Origin: Histidinibacterium lentulum
GTDB lineage: Bacteria > Pseudomonadota > Alphaproteobacteria > Rhodobacterales > Rhodobacteraceae
NCBI RefSeq assembly: GCF_003789055.1
Contig: NZ_ML119083.1
Span: 248,001 to 312,000 of the forward strand
DNA length: 64,000 nucleotides
Direction: 5' to 3'
Position 1 is the first letter of the stretch. The number at the start of each line of letters is the position of its first letter. The notes below the pieces were generated by a model that worked only from the letters and a program-made list of their open reading frames with translations, did not search any database and had not been told where the DNA came from. The translations under genes were made by a program, and so were the position numbers. This document shows positions 17,132 to 27,533 of this stretch, piece by piece.

Positions 17132-18028
17132 CTACTGGGCCGCGTTCCGGGTCATGGCGAGCTCGTCGAGATACTGCTGCAGTTCGTCGCGCAGGTCGTC
17201 TCGGGCGAGGCCATAGGCCACCGTCGCCTGCAGGAAACCCGCCTTGGAGCCGCAGTCGAACCGCTGCCCGCGGAAGCGGAAGCCGTAGACACCGCGCTCT
17301 TCGGCGATCTCCATGGCGATGGCGTCGGTCAGCTGGATCTCCCCACCCGAGCCTTCCTTGACGCGGCTGAGGTTCTTCATCACCGACGGCGCGAGGATGT
17401 AACGGCCGATGACGGCGAGGTTGGAGGGCGCATTGTCCGGCTCCGGCTTCTCGACCATCCCCCTGACCGAGACGAGAGAGCCCATGTCCTCGGCACAGTC
17501 GAGGATGCCATAGGATTTCGTCTTCTCGTGGGGCACTTCCATCGCGGCGACCATGCTTCCGCCGGTCTGCTCGTAGGCCTCGACCATCTGCTGAAGGCAG
17601 GGTTTCTCGGCCGCGATCACGTCGTCGGGCAGGATCACGGCGAAGGGCTCGTTGTCCTTGAGCAGGCGCCGCGCGCACCAGACCGCATGTCCGAGACCCC
17701 GCGCCTCGTTCTGTCTGATGTAGGCGATTCCGCCCGATTCCATGTTGGTGGACTTGAGCGTTTCCAGAAGGTCGGCCTTGCCTTTCTTCCGCAGCTGCGC
17801 CTCCAGTTCCGGCGCGCGGTCGAAGTAATCCTCGAGGGCGGACTTGCCGCGCGCGGTAACGAAGATGAATTCCCGGATGCCGGCCGCACGGGCCTCGTCG
17901 ATCGCGTACTGGATCAGGGGACGGTCGACGAGGGTCATGATCTCCTTCGGGACGGATTTCGTCGCCGGCAGGAACCGGGTTCCCAATCCTGCAACCGGAA
18001 AGATCGCCTTCGTCACGCGCTTCGCCAT
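17132..18028 (-). CDS. galU: UTP-glucose-1-phosphate uridylyltransferase
   Basis: A 298-residue nucleotidyltransferase making UDP-glucose. The N-terminal signature LGTRFLPATKSVPKEI and the LVDRPLIQYAIDEA segment are diagnostic; later motifs include VILPDDVI and EKP near FSVRGMVEKPEPDNAP. The start at 18028 is preceded by GGAG at 9 bp. An upstream 149-bp gap separates it from the GT2 gene, with an inverted GTCCGG/CCGGAC pair but no clear promoter. It supplies UDP-glucose for capsule, LPS and osmoprotectant pathways. Confidence 0.93.
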   Translation of the reverse strand: MAKRVTKAIFPVAGLGTRFLPATKSVPKEIMTLVDRPLIQYAIDEARAAGIREFIFVTARGKSALEDYFDRAPELEAQLRKKGKADLLETLKSTNMESGGIAYIRQNEARGLGHAVWCARRLLKDNEPFAVILPDDVIAAEKPCLQQMVEAYEQTGGSMVAAMEVPHEKTKSYGILDCAEDMGSLVSVRGMVEKPEPDNAPSNLAVIGRYILAPSVMKNLSRVKEGSGGEIQLTDAIAMEIAEERGVYGFRFRGQRFDCGSKAGFLQATVAYGLARDDLRDELQQYLDELAMTRNAAQ

Positions 18029-18177
18029 AGTCACCGTCTCCAAATGATCAGCCGGGCTTGCCCAGTTGCCGAGTCCTGTCCGGGGCGGACCGGACGCCGG
18101 CACTATTCACCCCTTGTATGTCCGTCTCATGGCATGAACCGGACGGCCCTGTCTATCTGCGCCGAAGCAGGGGTTCC

Positions 18178-19422
18178 CTAGCCGGAAGGAGTTCCCCGCA
18201 GCGGAGCCACGCGTGCCGCTTCCTGCGCCACCCGCGATCTGAAACCGCGCAGTCTCACGACTTGTTCCTCCCGGTCCGCCCGTCCGAAGAGGCCACCGGA
18301 TTGCACCCAGTATCCCATCGGATCGAACCAGGCGCGGTGCGGCCGGGCGGTGGGCGACAGCAGCAGAAGGGTCACGTCATGACCGTGCTCCGCGAGACGC
18401 GCGGCCTCTTCATGACGCTGCCGCGCCTGCCAGGATCGGCCCGCGACGACGACATGGCCGCGCCGCCTGCGGTCGGGCCGGTAGGGCAGGAACGGGCTAC
18501 GCGCATCCTCGATCGGCGGAACGGGCTCCAGCGTCGCGTCGAGCCCATCGGCCCAGCCTTCGTCGAAGGTCCGCAGGAGACGGCCCACGTCCCGCGGCTC
18601 GATCCGCCCGGCCACCATGTGCGCCAGAAGGCCCGCCCTGCGCTCCGCCCGTTCCCGCCGCCCGATGGGAGAAATCGTCTCGCGCCGGCTGTGGCGCCGC
18701 AGGAACAGCGCAAGGCTGGCGCCCACGTCGAACAGGCTCAGCGGAACGCGGTCGGCCCTGCGCCGCTCGCTCGGCGCCACGCCGTGCAGCACCTGCGCCA
18801 GCGGCACGGCGGCGGTCAGCGCGCCGGTCGCCGCCAGCCGCATGTCGAGATCCGTCTCGTCGAGATAGAAGCGGTAGGCCGGATCGAACCCGTTCACCTC
18901 CTGGAGCGCGGACCGGCGGAAGGCCATGTTCGTCCCCTCGGTCTTGATCGCGCGCCCTTCGGAGGTCGCGACGATGCGCGGCTCCATCCCCTCCAGCGGA
19001 ATCGGCCGCGGGTCCGCGTCCGGCCCGATGTCGGACAGCCGGTGCTGGTAGCTCAGCCCGTTGCGCCCGCGGACATAGCCGGTCGCCGCCGAGACCCGGT
19101 CGTCCTCGAAGACCTCCGCCAGATGCTCGAGCCACAGCGGCTCCGCCGCGGCGTCGTCGTCGATGAACGCGACCACCTCGCCCGCCGCCTGCGCGATGCC
19201 CGCGTTGCGCGCCGCCGAAACGCCTGGTTCGTCGAAGGCCACCACCTTGACCCGGTCGAAGAGCGCGGGGCTCCGGTCGATCCTCAGCCGCGCGTCGCGA
19301 TCGGCCACCACGACGATCTCGAAGTCATCGTGGCTCTGCCGCACCAGCGAGGCGAGGCAGGTCATCAGCTGGTCCGGCCGGCCGCGGCTGACCACGACCA
19401 CGCTGACGGGAAGCCCCGTCAC
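18178..19422 (-). CDS. Glycosyltransferase family 2 with C-terminal extension
   Basis: A 414-residue protein. Residues 1 to about 250 are a GT-A domain: VSVVVVSRGRPDQLMTCL near the N-terminus, VSAARNAGIAQAAGEVVAFI and the D-D-D of FIDDDAAAEP. After a linker, about 85 residues (from GHVVVAGRSWQARQRHEEAA) look like a Rossmann-type strand-helix start followed by LLLLSPTA, similar to the N-terminal half of a GT-B enzyme; this extension is unassigned. The GTG start overlaps the kdsB stop by four bases. Probably a membrane-associated transferase in glycan assembly. Confidence 0.85.
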   Translation of the reverse strand: MTGLPVSVVVVSRGRPDQLMTCLASLVRQSHDDFEIVVVADRDARLRIDRSPALFDRVKVVAFDEPGVSAARNAGIAQAAGEVVAFIDDDAAAEPLWLEHLAEVFEDDRVSAATGYVRGRNGLSYQHRLSDIGPDADPRPIPLEGMEPRIVATSEGRAIKTEGTNMAFRRSALQEVNGFDPAYRFYLDETDLDMRLAATGALTAAVPLAQVLHGVAPSERRRADRVPLSLFDVGASLALFLRRHSRRETISPIGRRERAERRAGLLAHMVAGRIEPRDVGRLLRTFDEGWADGLDATLEPVPPIEDARSPFLPYRPDRRRRGHVVVAGRSWQARQRHEEAARLAEHGHDVTLLLLSPTARPHRAWFDPMGYWVQSGGLFGRADREEQVVRLRGFRSRVAQEAARVAPLRGTPSG

Positions 19423-20219
19423 GCGATCCCCGCGGCCTCGAGCATCGCCTCGATCCGGGGCACGTCCTCGGGGTTGTTCAGCTCCCAGAAGGGGCGGCCG
19501 CGGGCGTCCACCTCGACGCAGGTCAGGTGCACGCCGCGCTCCAGAAAGCGCAGCTGTTCCAGCCCCTCGAGCTGTTCCAGCGGCCCCGGCGGCCAGAGCG
19601 GATAGGCCGCCAGCGCCGAGGGCCGGTAGGCATAGACGCCCACATGGTGCCAGACCGGCGTCGGGTCGCCGTCCGGATAATCTCGCCCGGTATAGGGAAT
19701 CACTTCCTTGGAGAAATAGAGCGCGGCCCGCTCCGCGCCGAACACCGCCGTCGTGCCGCCCACGCGCCCCGCCGCCCGATCCTCGCGAAAGCCCCTCAGC
19801 GCGCGCCCGTCGCAGCGCAGCACCGGCGTCGCCACCTCGGCCACCGGATGGGCGGCGAGATCGGCGATCAACGCCTCCACGAACCAGGGCGGCGTCAGCG
19901 GCGCGTCGCCCTGCAGGTTCACCACGATGTCATAGCCGCCGCCCAGCGCGTCCAGCGCCTCGGCCACCCGCTCCGTCCCGTTGCGCGCGGCCTCGGAGGT
20001 CATCACCACCTCGGCGCCGAAGCCCTCGGCCTCGGCCCGGATCCGGTCGTCGTCGGTCGCAACGACCACGCGGTCCGCGCCCGCGACCGCCTGGGCCGCG
20101 TCCCACGACCGGCGGATCAGGGTCTTCGCGGCACCTGTCGCGCCGCGCAGGGGGACCAGCGGCTTGCCGGGATAGCGCTGGGAGGCATAGCGCGCGGGGA
20201 TCACGATGAGCGTGGCCAT
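19419..20219 (-). CDS. kdsB: 3-deoxy-manno-octulosonate cytidylyltransferase (CMP-Kdo synthetase)
   Basis: A 266-residue enzyme activating Kdo with CTP. N-terminal IPARYASQRYPGKPLVPLRG is the family signature, followed by VVVATDDDRI, NGTERVAEA and VNLQGDAPL. In E. coli KdsB the last motif reads QGDEP; here E is A. This could mean a paralogue with relaxed or altered sugar specificity, though identity as a Kdo/Kdo-like synthetase is likely. It sits 3 bp after cysQ and overlaps GT2, inside the glycan run and not beside lptCAB or kdsA, which suggests dedication to a capsule linker. Confidence 0.85.
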   Translation of the reverse strand: MATLIVIPARYASQRYPGKPLVPLRGATGAAKTLIRRSWDAAQAVAGADRVVVATDDDRIRAEAEGFGAEVVMTSEAARNGTERVAEALDALGGGYDIVVNLQGDAPLTPPWFVEALIADLAAHPVAEVATPVLRCDGRALRGFREDRAAGRVGGTTAVFGAERAALYFSKEVIPYTGRDYPDGDPTPVWHHVGVYAYRPSALAAYPLWPPGPLEQLEGLEQLRFLERGVHLTCVEVDARGRPFWELNNPEDVPRIEAMLEAAGIA

Positions 20220-20222
20220 GGA

Positions 20223-21023
20223 TCAGCCCGCCTTCAACTCCACGCCAGGGGCGTAGGCGATGAAGAAAGGGTTGCCGAAGCCCGGCTTGCCATAAGCCAG
20301 CGGCTCTTCCGGCGCGTCGAAGCGCACGACATGCCCGCCCGCGCCGCGCAGCACGGCATCGCCCGCCGCGGTGTCCCATTCCATCGTCCGCCCGAGGCGG
20401 GGATAGAGGTCGGCCTCGCCCGTCGCCACGAGGCAGAACTTCAGCGACGAGCCCGCCGAGGTCATGTCGCGCACCGAGTATTGCGCGATATAGGCATCGG
20501 TCGCGGCGTCGCGGTGGGATTTCGACGCCACCACCATCAGGGCCGAATTGTCAGGGTTCGACACACCGATCTCCCGCTCATCTCCGGGGGCATCCTTCAC
20601 GAAGGCACCGGTCTCCTCGACGGACCGGCCATCCGCGCGCGTGTAGAAGAGCCGCCCCTTCGCGGGGGCAAAGACCACGCCCCGGGTCGGCACGCCGTCC
20701 TCCACCAGCGCGATATTGACGGTGAAGTCGCCGCGCCGGTTGATGAACTCCTTCGTTCCGTCCAGCGGGTCGACGATGAAGAAGGTCGCGGCCGTCACGT
20801 CATGGCTCTCGGCCTGCTCCTCGGTCACCAGCGCGATATCAGGAAAGGCCGCGCGCAATCCGGCGGCGATATGGGCATCGGCGGCCTCGTCGGCGGCGGT
20901 GACGGGGCTGTTGTCGCTCTTGGTCATCACCTCGAAATCGGGACCGTCGTAGATTTCCATGATCCGGTCCCCGGCTTCGAGCGCGAGCCGCCGCATTTCC
21001 CTCACAATCGCCGCGTATTCCAT
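20223..21023 (-). CDS. cysQ: 3'(2'),5'-bisphosphate nucleotidase CysQ
   Basis: A 266-residue inositol-monophosphatase-fold enzyme that hydrolyses PAP (3'-phosphoadenosine 5'-phosphate) to AMP. Metal-binding motifs: VTEEQAE, DPLDGTKEFI and WDTAAGDAVL. PAP is the by-product of PAPS-dependent sulfotransferases and of assimilatory PAPS reduction and is inhibitory. As first gene of the run that ends with a sulfotransferase, it probably keeps sulfation running. Divergent from the KpsM-like permease with 142 bp between starts, where promoters for both must lie. Confidence 0.92.
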   Translation of the reverse strand: MEYAAIVREMRRLALEAGDRIMEIYDGPDFEVMTKSDNSPVTAADEAADAHIAAGLRAAFPDIALVTEEQAESHDVTAATFFIVDPLDGTKEFINRRGDFTVNIALVEDGVPTRGVVFAPAKGRLFYTRADGRSVEETGAFVKDAPGDEREIGVSNPDNSALMVVASKSHRDAATDAYIAQYSVRDMTSAGSSLKFCLVATGEADLYPRLGRTMEWDTAAGDAVLRGAGGHVVRFDAPEEPLAYGKPGFGNPFFIAYAPGVELKAG

Positions 21024-21165
21024 GCAAAGACCTTTCCGGGCGCCTGCGCCTATTGTTGAACGTGGGGACCGCGCTCCTTATGGTGCCGGCATCCGGATTG
21101 GGCAAGGCTGGGCGGCTCCGCCCCGGTCACGACGGTCACGCAGCGGAGAAGCGCAAGGGAGCGCC

Positions 21166-21987
21166 ATGTTTCACGCACCCCAGGCCAGGACCGGAGCGCA
21201 AGGGGCGCTCCGCACCTTCGAGCTGATCTATCACTCGATCGTCCGCGACCTGCGCAAGAGCCACCGGCACGCCCTCATCGGACTGCTGCTCAACATCCTG
21301 CAGACGATCATCCTCGTGCTCACCTTCTACCTGATGTTCGTGGTGCTCGGCCTTCGGACGTCGGCGATACGTGGTGATTTCCTGCTCTTCGTGATGACCG
21401 GCATCTTCATGTTCATCAGCCACACGAAGTCGATGAGCGCCGTCCTGGGGTCGGAGGGGCCGACCTCGGCGATGATGAAGCACAGGCCGATGAACACGAT
21501 CATCGCGGTCACCTCATCGGCACTCGCGGCGCTCTACATCCAGGTGCTCTCCGCCATCGTGGTGCTGTTCCTCTACCATGCCATCATCACGCCGCTCGAG
21601 ATCCATCAGCCGGTCTACTGCCTCCTGATGCTGATCCTCGCCTGGTTCTTCGGGGTCGCGGTGGGCATGGTCTTTCTGGCGATGAAGCCATGGTTCCCGG
21701 AACTGACAAGCATCCTGTCGACGATCTGGACCCGGGCCAACATGGTCGCCTCGGGCAAGATGTTCCTCGCCAACACGCTGCCCGGTTTCATGCTGGACTG
21801 GTTCGACTGGAACCCGCTGTTCCACATCATCGACCAGGTCCGCGGCTTCGCCTTCATCAACTACAATCCGCATTTCTCCAGCCTGACCTATCCGATCATC
21901 GCCAGCTTCGTCCTGCTGATGATCGGCATGATCGGCGAGAGCTATACCCGCAAGAAAGCGTCCGTTTCCTGGAGTGCCGGCAAATGA
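21166..21987 (+). CDS. ABC-2 type permease for polysaccharide export (KpsM-like)
   Basis: A 273-residue membrane protein with about six hydrophobic segments (for example LNILQTIILVLTFYLMFVVL and FGVAVGMVFLAM) and a cytoplasmic N-terminus, as in KpsM/Wzm permeases for capsule or O-antigen export. The start at 21166 was chosen over upstream codons because AAGGGAG precedes it and the amphipathic N-terminal helix begins there. No partner ATPase (KpsT/Wzt) is in the window. The stop overlaps the next gene (ATGA). Divergent from the glycan run, so its cargo is probably the polymer made there. Confidence 0.82.
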   Translation: MFHAPQARTGAQGALRTFELIYHSIVRDLRKSHRHALIGLLLNILQTIILVLTFYLMFVVLGLRTSAIRGDFLLFVMTGIFMFISHTKSMSAVLGSEGPTSAMMKHRPMNTIIAVTSSALAALYIQVLSAIVVLFLYHAIITPLEIHQPVYCLLMLILAWFFGVAVGMVFLAMKPWFPELTSILSTIWTRANMVASGKMFLANTLPGFMLDWFDWNPLFHIIDQVRGFAFINYNPHFSSLTYPIIASFVLLMIGMIGESYTRKKASVSWSAGK

Positions 21988-22586
21988 TCCGCATGATGGC
22001 CCTGTTTCTGTTCCTGCTCCCCGCCGCCGTGGCGGCCCAGGAGTTTCCCGCGCGCTACAACGTGACCGGCGTGGCATCGGACGATGTTCTCAACGTCCGC
22101 GCAGGCCCGGGCGCCTCACATCCGATCATCGGCGAACTGGCACACGACGCCGTGGATGTGGAGGTCGTGGCCCGCGCCGACGGGGCGGACTGGGGCCTCG
22201 TGAACGTGGGAGAACGCTCCGGCTGGGCGTCTCTGGCATTCCTCGCGCGTCAGCCCGGCGAGTGGAACTCGGCCCCCACCGCCATCACCAGCTGTTTCGG
22301 CACCGAACCGTTCTGGGACATCACCGGCCTGAACGGCACGCTCGATCTCCGGAACTTCGGGGAGCCCGTCTTCTCGGCCCCGACCTCGGGGCCGATGGCC
22401 GCGCCATGGGCCGGTCGTCTCGGCGTCACCGCAAGCGGGCCGGACGGACATCTCTCCGTCGTCGTCCGGGGCGAATCCTGCAACGACGGCATGTCGGACC
22501 AGGCCTACGGTCTCTCGGCCACGGTCATTTCGGAGGTCGAAGGTGCATCGGAGATGTGGCTCGGGTGCTGCTCGGTCGGACGCTGA
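21984..22586 (+). CDS. Secreted SH3-domain protein
   Basis: A 200-residue exported protein. Signal peptide at residues 1-19 (FLFLLPAAVAAQ). Residues about 25-85 form a bacterial SH3 domain (SDDVLNVRAGPGASHPIIGEL), and the rest includes TSCFGTEPFWDITGLNG, a C-x-G-x-E-P-F-W pattern seen in a family of small envelope proteins of unknown function, with further cysteines near the end (ESCNDGMSD, LGCCSVG). It overlaps the permease gene by four bases, so the two are expressed together; a role in the periplasmic part of export or wall association is inference only. Confidence 0.78.
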   Translation: MIRMMALFLFLLPAAVAAQEFPARYNVTGVASDDVLNVRAGPGASHPIIGELAHDAVDVEVVARADGADWGLVNVGERSGWASLAFLARQPGEWNSAPTAITSCFGTEPFWDITGLNGTLDLRNFGEPVFSAPTSGPMAAPWAGRLGVTASGPDGHLSVVVRGESCNDGMSDQAYGLSATVISEVEGASEMWLGCCSVGR

Positions 22587-22590
22587 GGGC

Positions 22591-23205
22591 TCAGGGATCG
22601 ACCACGCGCAGCGTCAGGTTGATCCGCCCGCCACCCTCGAGCAGCGTGGAGCTTCCCGGTCTGATCCGGTCGATCCCGTGATAGACCAGGCGTGCCGGCC
22701 CCCCCATCACCGCGACATCGCCCGAGCGCAGCCAGACGCTCTCGGTCCGGCCGCCGCGCGTCAGGTTGCCGATCCGGAACAGCGCCTCGTCCCCGAGCGA
22801 GATTGACAAGACGGGATGATCGAAACTGCCCTCGTCCCGGTCCTGGTGCATCCCCATCCTCGCATCGGCATCGTAGTAGTTCACGAGGCAGCACTCCGGC
22901 GCCCGCACCGTGTCGGCGACCGCCTCCCAGACTGCCAGGACCGAGGCCGGGATCGGCGGCCACGCCATGCCCTCGGGATGCCGCGGCTCGTACCGGTAGC
23001 CGCGGCGGTCGGTGATCCAGCCATAGCGTCCCGCCGCGGTCATCCGCACGCTCATCGGCCGGCCCGAGGGCGTCACGGGCCGGAACAGCGGCGCCCGCCG
23101 CACCACCTCGCGCAGGTCGGCAACCATGGCCCGTTGCGCTTCGGGCGTCAGGAACCCCTCGTGGATCGCCACGTCGCGGACGGTCAGCGTGGGTCCTTGC
23201 GTCAT
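22591..23205 (-). CDS. alkB: Alpha-ketoglutarate-dependent DNA repair dioxygenase AlkB
   Basis: A 204-residue Fe(II)/2-oxoglutarate dioxygenase that removes methyl adducts from DNA bases. Iron ligands H120-x-D122 (MGMHQDRDE) and H176 (VYHGIDR) are present, as are the 2-oxoglutarate-binding R194 and R200 (GGRINLTLR). The start at 23205 follows a GGTGAGG tract; a start nine codons upstream is possible. Divergent from dnaK (193 bp), and its 3' end is 4 bp from the convergent SH3 gene. A stand-alone alkB outside an ada operon. Confidence 0.9.
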   Translation of the reverse strand: MTQGPTLTVRDVAIHEGFLTPEAQRAMVADLREVVRRAPLFRPVTPSGRPMSVRMTAAGRYGWITDRRGYRYEPRHPEGMAWPPIPASVLAVWEAVADTVRAPECCLVNYYDADARMGMHQDRDEGSFDHPVLSISLGDEALFRIGNLTRGGRTESVWLRSGDVAVMGGPARLVYHGIDRIRPGSSTLLEGGGRINLTLRVVDP

Positions 23206-23261
23206 CCTCACCCCCTGTCCCGGACGGGACACTTTTGCAACATCGGGTGCGGTCCGGGCCG

Positions 23262-23290
23262 TTGCAGCCCCTCGGACCCCTGCCTATATA
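23262..23290 (+). promoter_or_regulatory. Candidate dnaK promoter
   Basis: TTGCAG at 23262-23267 and TATATA at 23285-23290 are separated by 17 bp, about 110 bp before the dnaK start. The CCTATAT context of the -10 fits both sigma-70 and the alphaproteobacterial RpoH consensus; the -35 (GTTG rather than CTTG) is a weaker heat-shock match. The strand and position fit the dnaK-dnaJ transcript. Confidence 0.5.
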
Positions 23291-23398
23291 CCCGCGAGAT
23301 CGGCGGTCCGACAGCGGTCCGCCCCAAACCATCCCGGCCACGGGCGCCATTCTGGGCCCGGACCGTTCAAACCGCCTGAAGAGAGGGATTTGAGAGAC

Positions 23399-25309
<1,911 letters not shown>

Positions 25310-25328
25310 GCGCGGCTGAACCCGGGCG

Positions 25329-25360
25329 AGACCGGCCCGCTCCTGCGCGGGCCGGTCTTT
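25329..25360 (+). terminator. Hairpin between dnaK and dnaJ
   Basis: A perfect stem: 25329-25340 pairs with 25347-25358 (A plus GACCGGCCCGC with its complement) around the six-base loop TCCTGC, followed by TTTGCG. It is a GC-rich intrinsic terminator or attenuator with a short T-tract, placed to reduce dnaJ expression relative to dnaK, a common arrangement. It could alternatively protect the 3' end of processed dnaK mRNA. Confidence 0.65.
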
Positions 25361-25390
25361 GCGTTCCCGCCAGAAAGGGGACTGAAGTAG

Positions 25391-26536
25391 ATGGCGAAAC
25401 GCGATTTCTACGACGTGCTCGGGGTGGCCCGCGGGGCTTCGCCCGACGAGATAAAGAAGGCCTACCGGACCAAGGCCAAGGAACTCCATCCCGACCGCAA
25501 CGCGGACAACCCGGATGCCGAGGCCAGGTTCAAGGAGGTCAACGAGGCCTACGAGGCCCTGAAGGACCCCGACAAGAAAGCCGCTTATGACCGCTACGGG
25601 CATGCCGCCTTCGACGGCGGCATGGGCGGCATGGGCGCCGGCCGTCGCGGCGGCGGCCAGCAGGATTTCGCGTCGGCCTTCTCCGACGTCTTCGACGATC
25701 TCTTCGGCGATTTCATGGGCGGGCGCCCCGGCGGCGGCCGCAACCGGGCGACCCGCGGCAACGACCTGCGCTACAACCTGCGGATCAATCTCGAGGACGC
25801 CTATTCGGGCCTCCAGAAGACGATCACCGTGCCGACCGCCGTGCCCTGCACCGTCTGCAACGGCACCGGAGCCGAGGGCGGCGCGGAGCCCGCCACCTGT
25901 CCGACCTGCTCGGGCATGGGCAAGGTGCGCGCACAGCAGGGCTTCTTCACGGTCGAGCGCACCTGCCCCACCTGCAACGGCGTGGGCCAGACCATCAAGA
26001 ACCCCTGCAACACCTGCCACGGCGCGGGTCGGGTGGAGAAGGAACGCCAGCTTTCGGTCAACATCCCCGCCGGGGTGGAGACGGGCACCCGCATCCGTCT
26101 GGCCGGCGAGGGCGAGGCCGGACTGCGCGGAGGGCCCGCGGGCGATCTCTACATCTTCATCGAGGTGAAGGAGCACGAGCTCTTCCAGCGCGACGGGCAG
26201 CATCTCTTCTGCCGGGTGCCCGTGTCGGTGGCGACCGCGGCGCTGGGCGGCGACATCGAGGTGCCGACCATCGACGGCGGCCGCAGCCGGGTAAAGATCC
26301 CCGAGGGCAGCCAGACCGGCCGCCAGATGCGCCTGCGCAGCAAGGGCATGCCCGCGCTGCGCGGGGCAGGATCCGGCGACATGTTCATCGAACTGGCGGT
26401 GGAGACCCCGGTGAACCTCTCGGCGCGGCAGAAGGAGCTTCTGCGCGAATTCGAGAAACTCTCGGAGAGCAACAACCCGCAGAGCTCGTCCTTCTTCTCC
26501 TCGGTCAAGAATTTCTGGGACCAGATGAAGGGATGA
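25391..26536 (+). CDS. dnaJ: Chaperone DnaJ (Hsp40, class I)
   Basis: A 381-residue co-chaperone of DnaK. J domain at 1-70 with the HPD tripeptide in ELHPDRNAD, a glycine/phenylalanine-rich stretch (about 75-120), four zinc-finger repeats ([32 protein letters not shown]; about 148-220) and C-terminal substrate-binding domains. Stimulates DnaK ATPase and delivers clients. GGGG-ACTG precedes the start at a weak SD distance. Full length and unbroken. Confidence 0.97.
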   Translation: MAKRDFYDVLGVARGASPDEIKKAYRTKAKELHPDRNADNPDAEARFKEVNEAYEALKDPDKKAAYDRYGHAAFDGGMGGMGAGRRGGGQQDFASAFSDVFDDLFGDFMGGRPGGGRNRATRGNDLRYNLRINLEDAYSGLQKTITVPTAVPCTVCNGTGAEGGAEPATCPTCSGMGKVRAQQGFFTVERTCPTCNGVGQTIKNPCNTCHGAGRVEKERQLSVNIPAGVETGTRIRLAGEGEAGLRGGPAGDLYIFIEVKEHELFQRDGQHLFCRVPVSVATAALGGDIEVPTIDGGRSRVKIPEGSQTGRQMRLRSKGMPALRGAGSGDMFIELAVETPVNLSARQKELLREFEKLSESNNPQSSSFFSSVKNFWDQMKG

Positions 26537-26567
26537 CGGGTTTCGCCGCGCTGCGCGCGGCGACCCG

Positions 26568-26618
26568 CCGGGGGGCGCTGCCCCCCGGACCCCCCGGAGT
26601 ATTTCCGGCCAGATGAAT
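26568..26618. repeat. GC-rich intergenic repeat with hairpin, downstream of dnaJ
   Basis: A CCGGGGGG / CCCCCCGG stem (26568-26575 with 26581-26588) around loop CGCTG, followed by a second C-tract and CCGGAGTATTT (26592-26604). From memory, closely similar hairpin-plus-'GGAGTATTT' blocks occur in many copies between genes in Rhodobacterales genomes; only one copy is in this window. It may act as terminator for dnaJ on the plus strand. Confidence 0.55.
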
Positions 26619-26677
26619 GAGAATTCGGGGCACCGGCGTTAACCGTTGCGCAAGAGGTGCGGCGCTAGCATGGCGCC

Positions 26678-27430
26678 ATGACCCGCCAGCTGTCCGAAGC
26701 CTCCCTGCCGCTCTTTGCCCCCGCTGCCGCCGCGGGGCAGCGCGTGGCGCCGCCGCTTCCGTCCTATATCCGCGACCACCGCAAGCGGCTGCGCGCCCGG
26801 TTTCTCGAGGGCGGCGCGGCGGCGATGCCCGATTACGAGCTCCTCGAACTGGTGCTGTTCCGGGCGATCCCCCGCGCGGATGTCAAACCCCTCGCCCGGC
26901 GCCTGCTTGACAGGTTCGGCGACCTCGGCGGCGTTCTCGCCGCCCCGATCCCCCGCCTGACCGAGGTGGAGGGGGTGGGCGAGGCGGTGTCCCTCGAGCT
27001 GAAGATCCTCGAGGCGGCGGCGCAGCGGATGCGGCGCGCCCAGGTGCTGCGCAGGCAGGTGCTGTCCTCCTGGGATGCCCTGCTCGACTACTGCCACACG
27101 ATCATGGCCCACCGGGAGACGGAGGCCTTTCGCGTGCTCTTCCTCGACCGCAAGAACGTGCTGATCGCCGACGAGGCCCAGGGCGAAGGCACCGTCGATC
27201 ATGTCCCCGTCTACCCGCGCGAGGTGATCAAGCGCGCGCTGGAACTGGGGGCTTCGGCCCTTATCCTCGTGCACAATCATCCCTCGGGCGACCCGACCCC
27301 GAGTGCGGCGGATATCGACATGACGGCACAGATCGCCCGCGCCGCGGAGGCGCTGGGGATCACGATCCACGATCACCTCGTGATCGGCAGGTCGCGTGAG
27401 CTGAGCTTTCGATCGGAGGGGTTGCTGTGA
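26678..27430 (+). CDS. radC: RadC family JAB-domain protein
   Basis: A 250-residue protein. N-terminal helix-hairpin-helix region (about 60-115, [18 protein letters not shown]) and a C-terminal JAB1/MPN metalloprotease-like domain with the complete zinc motif [20 protein letters not shown]. RadC was linked to DNA repair historically, but its true activity is uncertain. The start at 26678 has no strong SD. It is a lone gene between dnaJ and the convergent OmpA-domain gene, with 103 bp of non-coding sequence after it. Confidence 0.9.
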   Translation: MTRQLSEASLPLFAPAAAAGQRVAPPLPSYIRDHRKRLRARFLEGGAAAMPDYELLELVLFRAIPRADVKPLARRLLDRFGDLGGVLAAPIPRLTEVEGVGEAVSLELKILEAAAQRMRRAQVLRRQVLSSWDALLDYCHTIMAHRETEAFRVLFLDRKNVLIADEAQGEGTVDHVPVYPREVIKRALELGASALILVHNHPSGDPTPSAADIDMTAQIARAAEALGITIHDHLVIGRSRELSFRSEGLL

Positions 27431-27533
27431 CCCTCGCGGGCGCGTTCCGCCGCGGTGTCGCTCTGCCCGTCATGCTGCTTGCCGGGGGTCGTCCGCGGCG
27501 CATGCGCCTGCATCGGCCGCCGCGCCGCCCGGT

